DNA of 5,879 nucleotides from positions 1 to 5,879 of the forward strand of contig JAHIEM010000080.1 of the NCBI GenBank assembly GCA_018901625.1. Direction: 5' to 3'. The notes beneath the pieces are model-generated. The model saw only the letters and a list, made by a program, of their open reading frames with translations, did no database searches and had not been told where the DNA came from. This document shows, in pieces, positions 1 through 5,698 of this stretch (its first letter is position 1; each line of letters begins with the position of its first letter). Source of the stretch: Nanobdellota archaeon. GTDB lineage: Archaea > Nanobdellota > Nanobdellia > Pacearchaeales > GW2011-AR1. A program made the position numbers and the translations under genes.

Positions 1-1
1 C

Positions 2-148
2 AAGTCAATTGAAATAACTGAAAGAGAGATTATAATCAATGCTGGAAAACAGAGCAAGGCTGCTCTGATTGGGAGAAATAGGATAAGACTTGAAGAGCTA
101 AGTAATGTTGCGAAAGAGCATTTCGGGAAAGAGATTAAGATTATTTAG
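2..148 (+). CDS. nusA: NusA-like KH-domain transcription factor, C-terminal end (partial)
   Basis: This open frame enters from the left edge and ends at TAG 146-148, giving 48 residues. The segment has a beta strand (EIIINAG), a KH-like loop (ALIGRNR), a basic amphipathic helix and a closing strand (KEIKII). This matches the second KH domain that ends short archaeal NusA-like proteins, which bind RNA and take part in transcription elongation or termination. In archaea this gene commonly sits directly upstream of rpsL, as here, and that synteny carries much of the call. The KH GXXG loop reads GRNR, so its second glycine is missing. The stop lies 35 nt before rpsL, and a TATA box in between suggests rpsL has its own promoter. 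The start and most of the protein are outside the window. Another small KH protein cannot be excluded. Confidence 0.7.
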   Translation, partial: KSIEITEREIIINAGKQSKAALIGRNRIRLEELSNVAKEHFGKEIKII

Positions 149-151
149 AAG

Positions 152-162
152 GGTTTTTAAAC
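152..162 (+). promoter_or_regulatory. Archaeal core promoter (TATA box) of rpsL operon
   Basis: The sequence ggtttttaaac, preceded by purine-rich bases that could act as BRE, is a good archaeal TATA box. Its centre (about 158) is about 26 nt before the ATG at 184, so transcription should start at or within a base or two of the start codon. That would make a leaderless rpsL mRNA, which fits the absence of a Shine-Dalgarno sequence. The same 11-mer recurs at 5830-5840 before the next plus-strand gene. The call rests on sequence and spacing only. Confidence 0.6.
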
Positions 163-183
163 ACTCAACTTTTATGAAATAAA

Positions 184-606
184 ATGGGATTAATGAATGC
201 GAGAAAATTAGTAAAGAATAGGAGAAAGTTCAGGTGGCATGACAGGCCATACATAGTGAGGACTTTGAATTTATTCAAGAAATCTGACCCGTTAGAGGGA
301 AAAAATCAGGCTAAGGGAATTGTTCTGGAAAAAGTTCAGAAAGAGGCGAAGCAGCCAAATTCTGCAATGAGAAAGTGCTGCAAGGTTCAGTTGATTAAGA
401 ATTCAAGAACTGTTACTGCTTTTATTCCTGGAAATTTAGCTCAAAAGTTTGTTGATGAGCATGATGAAGTTCATATAGAGAGAATTGGGGGGAAGCAGGG
501 AAGAAGCAAGGGAGATATTCCTGGAGTCAGGTTTAAAGTTGTGAAAGTAAATGACCAGCCTTTGCACCTATTGTGGAAGGGCAAGATAGAGAAGGGAAGA
601 AGATGA
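184..606 (+). CDS. rpsL: Small ribosomal subunit protein uS12
   Basis: This is uS12, the 30S decoding-centre protein that helps monitor codon-anticodon pairing. The 140-residue product is about the usual archaeal length (roughly 140-147). It begins MGLMNARKL with the basic KFRW segment (residues 15-18), which is the archaeal/eukaryotic form. The conserved KQPNSAMRK loop is at 56-64, and the GGKQGRSKGDIPGVR loop at 102-116. The C-terminus is basic, as expected for an rRNA-binding protein. ATG 184 is preferred because it lies one promoter spacing from the TATA box; ATG 193 is a weaker alternative. The stop overlaps the next start as ATGA (603-606), which implies translational coupling to the small downstream gene. 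Confidence 0.97.
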   Translation: MGLMNARKLVKNRRKFRWHDRPYIVRTLNLFKKSDPLEGKNQAKGIVLEKVQKEAKQPNSAMRKCCKVQLIKNSRTVTAFIPGNLAQKFVDEHDEVHIERIGGKQGRSKGDIPGVRFKVVKVNDQPLHLLWKGKIEKGRR

Positions 607-881
607 GCAAAATGAATCGCGGATTAATTCTGATGGCTTCGGGAATTCCTGGAAAGGGATTATTGACTCCCGGATTTGTTCAATCGCATAATGGAAGGTA
701 TGACAATTTAATTAATGTTATAAACACTCGGGGGAGTGAGTGGGCTATCTTGGAATCCTCGGATGGTGTTGCAAGATTAACGGTTTTAGATTCGGAAACC
801 CAAGAAATTAAATATGAAATTGTTGGGCGAGATGCCCAAGAAACTCAAGAAATTTATCTTGAGACAAGAGGGGCAGCTTAA
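603..881 (+). CDS. Unrecognised 92-aa protein wedged between rpsL and rpsG
   Basis: I do not recognise this family. The frame stays open further upstream to ATG 573, but ATG 603 is preferred because it overlaps the rpsL stop as ATGA and follows a purine-rich stretch. It ends one base before rpsG, so it is packed tightly into the operon as a co-translated gene would be. Residues 1-24 are basic, with a Gly/Pro-rich stretch (ASGIPGKGLLTPG at 12-24). The rest alternates short hydrophobic strands (EWAILESSDGVARLTVL at 46-62) and looks like a small beta-rich domain. The acidic tail contains ETQEI twice (65-69 and 80-84), encoded by 15-nt copies with one mismatch (795-809 and 840-854). There is no signal peptide or membrane segment. 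Archaeal rpsL and rpsG are normally adjacent, so this gene is an insertion or a lineage-specific operon member. A ribosome-linked role would be a guess from position alone. Confidence 0.72.
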   Translation: MSKMNRGLILMASGIPGKGLLTPGFVQSHNGRYDNLINVINTRGSEWAILESSDGVARLTVLDSETQEIKYEIVGRDAQETQEIYLETRGAA

Positions 882-882
882 G

Positions 883-1470
883 ATGAAAATATTTGATTTA
901 TACGAGACAAGTGAAGTTAAAGTTGAGGATATGGGTTTAAAGAGAGTTATTAACCTGGATGAGAAACTTGTTTTGAAGACTCACGGGAGGCATGTTGACA
1001 AGTTTGGGAAGGCAAAGGTGAATATTGTTGAGAGGATTGTTAATCTTCTTGGTGTTCCAGGGCATAGAGGGAAGAAGCATAAGGTTATGACTAGCTGGGC
1101 TTCAGGAAAACACGGCAAGAATACAAAGATAGTTTTAGAAGCTTTAAGAATAATTTCTGAAAAAACCGGGCAGAATCCTATTCAGGTTTTAGTTAAGGCT
1201 GTTGAGAATTCAACTCCGAGAGACGAGATTACAACTATTGAGTATGGCGGAGCAAGGTATCCACAGGCAGTTGATGTATCTCCGATAAGGCGAGTTGCCC
1301 TATCGTTGAGAAATATTGTCCACGGGGCTTATGACAAGGCTTTTGGAAAAAAGACAACAATGGCTGAGGCTCTTGCAAATGAGATTATTCTATCAAATAA
1401 TGGAAGCAATGAGAGTTTTGCATTCCAGAAAAGAGTTGAAACTGAGAAGCAGGCTGATAGCGCGAGGTAA
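883..1470 (+). CDS. rpsG: Small ribosomal subunit protein uS7
   Basis: This is uS7, which nucleates assembly of the 30S head and contacts tRNA near the E site. The 195-residue product starts MKIFDLYETSEVKV, the typical archaeal uS7 opening, so ATG 883 is chosen over the in-frame ATG at 814, which would overlap the previous gene. Family segments visible are GLKRVINLDE (18-27), the rRNA-binding GRHVDKFGKAKVNIVER (35-51), KTGQNPIQVLVKAVEN (94-109), TTIEYGGARYPQAVDVSP (117-134) and the RR of the following helix (136-137). The C-terminal tail is helical and charged, as in archaeal homologues. A possible ribosome-binding site, gagggg (868-873), lies 9 nt upstream within the end of the preceding gene. 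The stop is followed by a 119-nt gap, so the rpsL operon probably ends here or is partly decoupled from fusA. Confidence 0.97.
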   Translation: MKIFDLYETSEVKVEDMGLKRVINLDEKLVLKTHGRHVDKFGKAKVNIVERIVNLLGVPGHRGKKHKVMTSWASGKHGKNTKIVLEALRIISEKTGQNPIQVLVKAVENSTPRDEITTIEYGGARYPQAVDVSPIRRVALSLRNIVHGAYDKAFGKKTTMAEALANEIILSNNGSNESFAFQKRVETEKQADSAR

Positions 1471-1487
1471 AGATAGTTTTCAGAAGA

Positions 1488-1495
1488 TTTAAAAA
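1488..1495 (+). promoter_or_regulatory. Probable TATA box of fusA
   Basis: The sequence tttaaaaa, preceded by purine-rich agaaga, lies 18 nt after the rpsG stop. Archaeal spacing puts transcription start near 1515, immediately before the first inverted repeat. This would give fusA a leader of about 75 nt made almost entirely of hairpins, unlike the leaderless rpsL promoter. The box is a weaker match than the one at 152-162, so read-through from the rpsL operon is possible. A T5 run at 1499-1503 could be a weak terminator but is short. Confidence 0.4.
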
Positions 1496-1517
1496 GCGTT
1501 TTTCACATGATAATTTA

Positions 1518-1539
1518 TTCAAATTCTTGCGAATTTGAA
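1518..1539 (+). repeat. Inverted repeat 1 in fusA leader (9-bp stem, 4-nt loop)
   Basis: ttcaaattc at 1518-1526 and gaatttgaa at 1531-1539 are perfect reverse complements around the loop ttgc. This is the first of three consecutive inverted repeats between rpsG and fusA. The stem is AT-rich and no U-tract follows, so it does not resemble an intrinsic terminator. Its 3' arm (1531-1537) can alternatively pair with 1580-1586, just before the fusA start. Confidence 0.7.
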
Positions 1540-1541
1540 AT

Positions 1542-1565
1542 ACAGAAAATCTATAGATTTTCTGT
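1542..1565 (+). repeat. Perfect 24-bp palindrome in fusA leader
   Basis: acagaaaatc (1542-1551) and gattttctgt (1556-1565) flank a tata centre that is itself palindromic, so all 24 bp form a perfect dyad. In RNA this gives a 10-bp stem with a 4-nt loop; in DNA it could be an operator for a dimeric regulator. It begins two bases after inverted repeat 1. With the promoter at 1488-1495 it would lie downstream of the transcription start, a position compatible with a roadblock operator or an RNA element. Confidence 0.75.
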
Positions 1566-1570
1566 CTCTA

Positions 1571-1586
1571 AAATTTTTACAAATTT
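1571..1586 (+). repeat. Inverted repeat 3 adjoining fusA start codon
   Basis: aaattt (1571-1576) and aaattt (1581-1586) can pair around ttac to form a weak 6-bp all-AU stem ending 3 nt before the fusA ATG. On its own it could be chance in AT-rich DNA. It deserves mention because it completes a series of three and occupies the place where a ribosome-binding site would be; no Shine-Dalgarno motif is visible there. Confidence 0.4.
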
Positions 1587-1589
1587 CAG

Positions 1590-4500
1590 ATGGTAGAAAA
1601 AGAAACATCACTTGAGAAGATAAAAAGAATTTGTTCTAATCAGAAAAATATCAGAAACATAGCAACAAGCGCGCATATACATCACGGAAAATGCATATCT
1701 GGCGAGTCGAGAATTCTAATGGCAGAGGGAGGAATCAGGACGGCGAGAGAGATATTTGAAGATGTTTCTGAAAATGGGAATCTTGTTCAGGAAAATGAAG
1801 AGCACACTGTTTTTTCTCCAGGAAAAAAAGTTGAGATATTCTCGTTGAATAAAGACACCGGAAGAATTGAAAAAAAAGAAGTCCAGCATGCCTGGAGGCT
1901 TGTTGGAGGAAAGACCATAAAAATAAAGCTTAGAAATGGGTTCTGTATTGAAACAACTCCCGAGCATAAGTACCTTATCTCTAAAGACGGAGAATTTGCT
2001 GAGATTGAGGCAAAAGGCATTAAATTGGGGGATAGGATTGTCTGCCCAAGAAAATTAGAAATAAATGCTAGTTTAAAGATAAAGGAAGAAATTTTAGAAA
2101 GACTTTCAAATGAGAATTTTTATATTCATCTTAAATCAGAATTCCATGAATTGCTAAAGAAAAAGATACTCCAGCATGGAATTGAAACCTTAAAGAAAAA
2201 TATTGGAATTTCAGTTAAAACAAAGTCATTCTATCATGGGATTTGGCAGAATAGATATAATCTAAAAGATTTTGTTAGTATATGCAAGTTATTTGGGGCA
2301 GATTTGGAGAAAGCATATGATGAAATTGGGTTAATTTTTTATAGAACTGGAAAACAAAGAGGGCAAAATTCTTTAAAGATGAAACTGCCTCAGAATTTTG
2401 AAGAGTTATTTTATCTTGCTGGCTTGTTTTTAGGTGATGGCTCTGGAAATAAGTTTATTGTTGGAAAAGAAGAACTCGGAGAAAAATTAATTAATATCTG
2501 CAAAGAACTTGGAATAAATCCAATTAAAACTCAATGGAAGGAAAAGACACCGGAAGTTCATACTAACATGACCCTAGAATATGTTTTGCATTGCCTATTT
2601 GGGTATCCATTAAAACAAAAATCTCATAATGTAAGGATATCAGATTTTGTCTTTAAATCTGAAAATAAGCTTGTTGCCAGATTATTAAGAGGGTATTTTG
2701 ATACAGATGGTTGCGTTGAAAACTCAAGAAGAGCTGTAACAATTTCTTCTGTAAGCAGCAAGATGATTGATGATTTGCACTTGTTACTTTTAAGGTTCGG
2801 AATAGTTTCAATAAAAGAAGTAGACAACACAATAAGCATCTCTGGGATGTCTGCAATAAACTTTCAAAAAAATATTGGCTTTTTTATGGCAGAAAAGGCA
2901 GAAAAACTAGAATCGCTAGTGAAAAAAGTTTCTGGAAGTACAGTCTGTGATACTATTAAAATAAACAATCAGGTTATGATGATAAATAGACATCTGGGAA
3001 TCAAAACCTGCGAAGAGCTTGCGTTTATAGATGTGAAGTCAATAGAAGAAAGCTTCCAGGATGTAGTTTATGACTTCACTATTCCAGAGAATCATAACTT
3101 TATCTCAGAGGGGATGATAATACATAACACCGCGCTGACTGACAATCTTCTTGCTGCTTCTGGATACATGGCTACTAAAAATGCAGGAGATTTAGATGCA
3201 GGAATGGCGACGTGGCAGCACTCTGATGAACAAGAAAGATTGTTAACTGTAGACTCGGCAAATGTTTCTATGGTGCACAAATTTGGAGATGAAGAGTTTC
3301 TTGTTAACCTAATTGACACTCCGGGGCATGTTGATTTTGGAGGGAATGTCACCAGGGCAATGAGAGCTATTGATGGAACAATTGTTCTTGTGTGCGCATC
3401 AGAGGGAATAATGCCCCAGACTGAGACTGTATTGAAACAAGCTCTGAGAGAGCGAGTTCGTCCGGTTTTGTTCATCAATAAGGTTGATAGATTAATTAAA
3501 GAGTTGAAGCTAACGCCCGAGGGAATGCAGGAAAGATTTATGAAAATATTCCGCGAGTTCAATGATTTAATTTCTAAGATTGCTGAGAAAGAGTATAAGG
3601 ATAAATGGCTTGTTGATATTAATGATGGAAGTGTTGCTTTTGGCTCTGCTCGTGATAACTGGGCTCTGTCAATTCCATTTATGAAAAAGAAGGGAATTTC
3701 ATTTAAGGATATTTTAAAGCTGTACTCGCTAGAGGAGGAAGAGAGAAAAGAGTGGTGCTGGAAGAACGCGCCATTGTATGAGGTGCTTTTGGATATGGTA
3801 GTCAAGCATTTGCCTTCGCCTTTAGAGGCTCAGAAGTATAGAATTCCGAAGATATGGCACGGAGATATTGAGAGTGAGTTTGGAAAGAATTTAATGACAT
3901 GCAATCCTCAAGGAAAGCCTGCTTTTGTTATTACTAGAATTGTTATTGAACCTAAATCTGGAAAAGAGATTGCAGCCGGGAGATTATTTTCCGGGACATT
4001 TGTTCCTGGGCAGGAAGTTTATCTTAATCTTGCAAAAAAGAAAGAGAGAATACAGCAGGTGCTTATTTATAATGGAATCAAGCCAGAACAACTCGAGAGC
4101 ATTGGGGCGGGGAATGTTATTGCTATATCTGGAATTACTGGGGAAGCTGGAGAAACTGTAACTGTTGAGCCCGAACAGCCATTTGAAGAATTAAAACACA
4201 TATTCGAGCCTGTTATCACTAAGGCTATTGAGGTTAAGAAGCCTTCAGATTTGCCTAAACTAATTGAGGTTTTAAGAAAGGTTGCAAAAGAAGACCCTTC
4301 TGTAAGAATAGAGATTAATGAAGAGACTGGAGAAAATCTTATGTCTGGAATGGGGGAGCTGCATTTGGAGATTATTGAGAATAGAATTAAGACAGAGAAA
4401 GGAGTTGATGTCAAGACAAGTGCTCCGATTGTTGTTTTCAGAGAGACTGCTCCTAAGAAGAGCGCTGTTGAAGGAGGAAGATCTCCTAATAAGCATAATG

Positions 4501-5216
4501 ATTTCTTCATACAGGTTGAACCTTTAGAAGAGTCAGTTTATCTTGCAATAAAGAATGGAGATATTTCTGGGGGAAGAATCAAGAAGAGAGATGAGAATCT
4601 TATTAAGAAGCTTAGAGATTTGGGAGTTGATAATGATGAGATAAGGCAGTACAGGGATGTTTACAAGGGAAATGTTTTCTTAGACACAACTAAGGGGGAG
4701 GTTCATATGACTGAAGTTATTGAGCTTATACTGGATGCGTTTGAGCAGGTTGTTGATGCTGGACCTCTTGCCAGGGAGCCTTGCATGAAGATGAAAGTTT
4801 CTCTCTCAGATGTTAAACTGCACGAAGATGCAATTCACAGAGGGCCTGCGCAGGTTTATCCTGCTGTTAGAGATGCATTGTACCTTGCTATGAAATCTGG
4901 GGGGGGAACATTATTTGAACCTATCCAGACATATTTAATTGAGGCTCCAACTGAGTTCTTGTCTGCTCTGACTAAGTTAGTTTCTGGAAAGAGAGGGCAG
5001 TTATTAGAGGTGAGACAGGAAGATTCTGGGACAACTATCAAGGCAAAGATTCCTGTTGCAGAGATGATTGGGTGGAGTTCTGACTTGAGAAGTGCAACTG
5101 AGGGTAGGGGCGTGTCTAGTTTAAGTGATCAATCATTTGAACAGATGCCAAAAGAACTGCAGATAGAAGCTATAAAAAAGATTAGAGAGAGAAAGGGTTT
5201 GGCTGAGAACCAATAA
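1590..5216 (+). CDS. fusA: Translation elongation factor aEF-2, intein-containing precursor
   Basis: aEF-2 is the GTPase that drives tRNA-mRNA translocation on the ribosome. The 1208-residue precursor contains a 479-residue intein (35-513). Removing it leaves 729 residues, the normal length for archaeal EF-2. The extein covers the whole family. The G1 P-loop AHIHHGK|T is split by the intein (K34/T514). Switch I keeps its Mg-binding Thr (T553) in QERLLTV, G3 is DTPGHVDF (576-583), G4 is NKVD (630-633), and G5 is SA in FGSARDNW (686-687). Domains II-V follow, with EDPSVRIEINEETGE and SGMGELHLEI in domain III. Domain IV has LHEDAIHRGPAQ with H1083, the diphthamide-site histidine (604 in the spliced protein). 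The C-terminus is the usual KIRERKGL. Unusual points are His31 where the family normally has Asp, and RLLTV in place of RGITI. The gene lies 119 nt after rpsG behind a hairpin-rich leader and lacks a Shine-Dalgarno sequence. Confidence 0.97.
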   Translation: MVEKETSLEKIKRICSNQKNIRNIATSAHIHHGKCISGESRILMAEGGIRTAREIFEDVSENGNLVQENEEHTVFSPGKKVEIFSLNKDTGRIEKKEVQHAWRLVGGKTIKIKLRNGFCIETTPEHKYLISKDGEFAEIEAKGIKLGDRIVCPRKLEINASLKIKEEILERLSNENFYIHLKSEFHELLKKKILQHGIETLKKNIGISVKTKSFYHGIWQNRYNLKDFVSICKLFGADLEKAYDEIGLIFYRTGKQRGQNSLKMKLPQNFEELFYLAGLFLGDGSGNKFIVGKEELGEKLINICKELGINPIKTQWKEKTPEVHTNMTLEYVLHCLFGYPLKQKSHNVRISDFVFKSENKLVARLLRGYFDTDGCVENSRRAVTISSVSSKMIDDLHLLLLRFGIVSIKEVDNTISISGMSAINFQKNIGFFMAEKAEKLESLVKKVSGSTVCDTIKINNQVMMINRHLGIKTCEELAFIDVKSIEESFQDVVYDFTIPENHNFISEGMIIHNTALTDNLLAASGYMATKNAGDLDAGMATWQHSDEQERLLTVDSANVSMVHKFGDEEFLVNLIDTPGHVDFGGNVTRAMRAIDGTIVLVCASEGIMPQTETVLKQALRERVRPVLFINKVDRLIKELKLTPEGMQERFMKIFREFNDLISKIAEKEYKDKWLVDINDGSVAFGSARDNWALSIPFMKKKGISFKDILKLYSLEEEERKEWCWKNAPLYEVLLDMVVKHLPSPLEAQKYRIPKIWHGDIESEFGKNLMTCNPQGKPAFVITRIVIEPKSGKEIAAGRLFSGTFVPGQEVYLNLAKKKERIQQVLIYNGIKPEQLESIGAGNVIAISGITGEAGETVTVEPEQPFEELKHIFEPVITKAIEVKKPSDLPKLIEVLRKVAKEDPSVRIEINEETGENLMSGMGELHLEIIENRIKTEKGVDVKTSAPIVVFRETAPKKSAVEGGRSPNKHNDFFIQVEPLEESVYLAIKNGDISGGRIKKRDENLIKKLRDLGVDNDEIRQYRDVYKGNVFLDTTKGEVHMTEVIELILDAFEQVVDAGPLAREPCMKMKVSLSDVKLHEDAIHRGPAQVYPAVRDALYLAMKSGGGTLFEPIQTYLIEAPTEFLSALTKLVSGKRGQLLEVRQEDSGTTIKAKIPVAEMIGWSSDLRSATEGRGVSSLSDQSFEQMPKELQIEAIKKIRERKGLAENQ
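1692..3128 (+). mobile_element. Intein with LAGLIDADG homing endonuclease in the EF-2 P-loop
   Basis: This in-frame 479-residue protein intron should excise itself after translation and join K34 to T514 of EF-2. All residue numbers are precursor positions. Splicing block A starts at Cys35 (CISGESRILMA). Block B is TTPEH with T123 and H126. Block F is VYDFTIPENHNF with H502. Block G is IIHN, with penultimate H512, terminal N513, and Thr514 as +1 nucleophile. The inserted endonuclease has two dodecapeptides, LAGLFLGDG (276-284) and LRGYFDTDG (366-374). Their acidic residues D283 and D373 are intact, so both splicing and DNA-cutting activities look preserved. Residues about 197-240 may form a small helix-turn-helix. 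Lysine codons favour AAA (28 AAA to 16 AAG in two sampled stretches) more than the flanking EF-2 exteins (11 to 24), which fits horizontal arrival. Homing would target intein-free fusA P-loop DNA. Confidence 0.96.
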
Positions 5217-5245
5217 ATTCTTGCATTAAAATTCTGAGTTCAGAT

Positions 5246-5698
5246 TTAGGCTGCATCTTCATATGTTCCTAGAATTCTTTGCCTCTCTTCTGCAATTCTA
5301 GTCTGCTCTGTTATAAAATCCGGAAGATAGTTTTGTAGGTATTGCTGATGTCCTCCAAAAGTTTCGTCTACTTTTATTCTTGTTTCTTCAAATTCCTCTC
5401 TTGCTCTCTCTGCTTTTTCCTGAGGAATATTTCCTTGATTTTGTTTTAGATATTCCAAAGCTTTAGCGATAAGATGATAACCTCTATTTCTGCATTCCTG
5501 GGCAACCTGGAAATTTCTCTGAGCATCTCTTCTCAAAGATGAACATAGTTCTCTTGTTAGTCCAGCTTGGCCCTGAGCGGCAACTGATTCTATCATCTTT
5601 TCTCTTGCCGCGAGAATATCCGCAATGCTGTCTAAATCACTTGCTGTCCAGTGCCCCTTGCCTGATTTGTGTTCTGGCTCGTATTGTTCATTATTCAT
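5246..5698 (-). CDS. Uncharacterised 150-aa helical protein, convergent to fusA
   Basis: I do not recognise this family. The 150-residue product is hydrophilic, rich in Glu, Gln, Arg and Ala, and looks almost wholly alpha-helical. Helices are suggested at about 19-43 (SIADILAAREKMIESVAAQ), 47-88 (two cysteines at C52 and C69), 91-113 (strongly charged, coiled-coil-like) and 129-145. There is no signal peptide, membrane segment or visible metal or nucleotide motif, so a cytoplasmic protein is likely. The start codon (complement of 5696-5698) has caggag (5711-5716) upstream at a rather long 12-nt spacing. A TATA-like box lies further up. Its stop faces the fusA stop across 29 nt with no clear terminator. 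It interrupts the co-directional str cluster. The intact length and ordinary codon use argue for a real gene, but no function can be assigned. Confidence 0.78.
   Translation of the reverse strand: MNNEQYEPEHKSGKGHWTASDLDSIADILAAREKMIESVAAQGQAGLTRELCSSLRRDAQRNFQVAQECRNRGYHLIAKALEYLKQNQGNIPQEKAERAREEFEETRIKVDETFGGHQQYLQNYLPDFITEQTRIAEERQRILGTYEDAA

Noticed and set aside
573..602. Upstream ATG 573 as the start of the small rpsL-rpsG gene
   Set aside because: It would overlap the uS12 C-terminal codons by 34 nt. The ATGA overlap at 603 is the usual coupled arrangement.
814..882. Upstream ATG 814 as the start of rpsG
   Set aside because: It would add 23 residues foreign to uS7 and overlap the preceding gene. 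ATG 883 gives the standard MKIFD opening.
1518..1586. Tandem hairpins read as intrinsic terminators of rpsG
   Set aside because: The stems are AU-rich and not followed by U-tracts, and archaeal termination relies on T-runs rather than GC hairpins.
3092..3805. Long minus-strand open frame (237 codons) opposite fusA
   Set aside because: It lies fully antisense to conserved EF-2 G-domain and intein-end codons, is Ser/Ile-rich in the way antisense translations of AT-rich genes are, and shows no recognisable domain. Smaller frames at 1716-2020, 2624-2856, 4067-4510 and 4856-5041 were rejected for the same reason.
3925..4161. Plus-strand open frames in another phase inside fusA (also 4318-4527)
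   Set aside because: They overlap conserved EF-2 domain II-III codons and are Leu/Arg-rich shadows with no promoter or ribosome-binding signal.
4899..4906. Run of eight G inside fusA as a slippage or frameshift site
   Set aside because: The frame continues through it as Ser-Gly-Gly-Gly-Thr and the downstream sequence is normal EF-2, so there is no sign of frameshifting or error.
5233..5244. Short inverted repeat tctga-gt-tcaga between the convergent stops as a bidirectional terminator
   Set aside because: The stem is only 5 bp with a 2-nt loop and no adjoining T-run on either strand, so it is well within chance.
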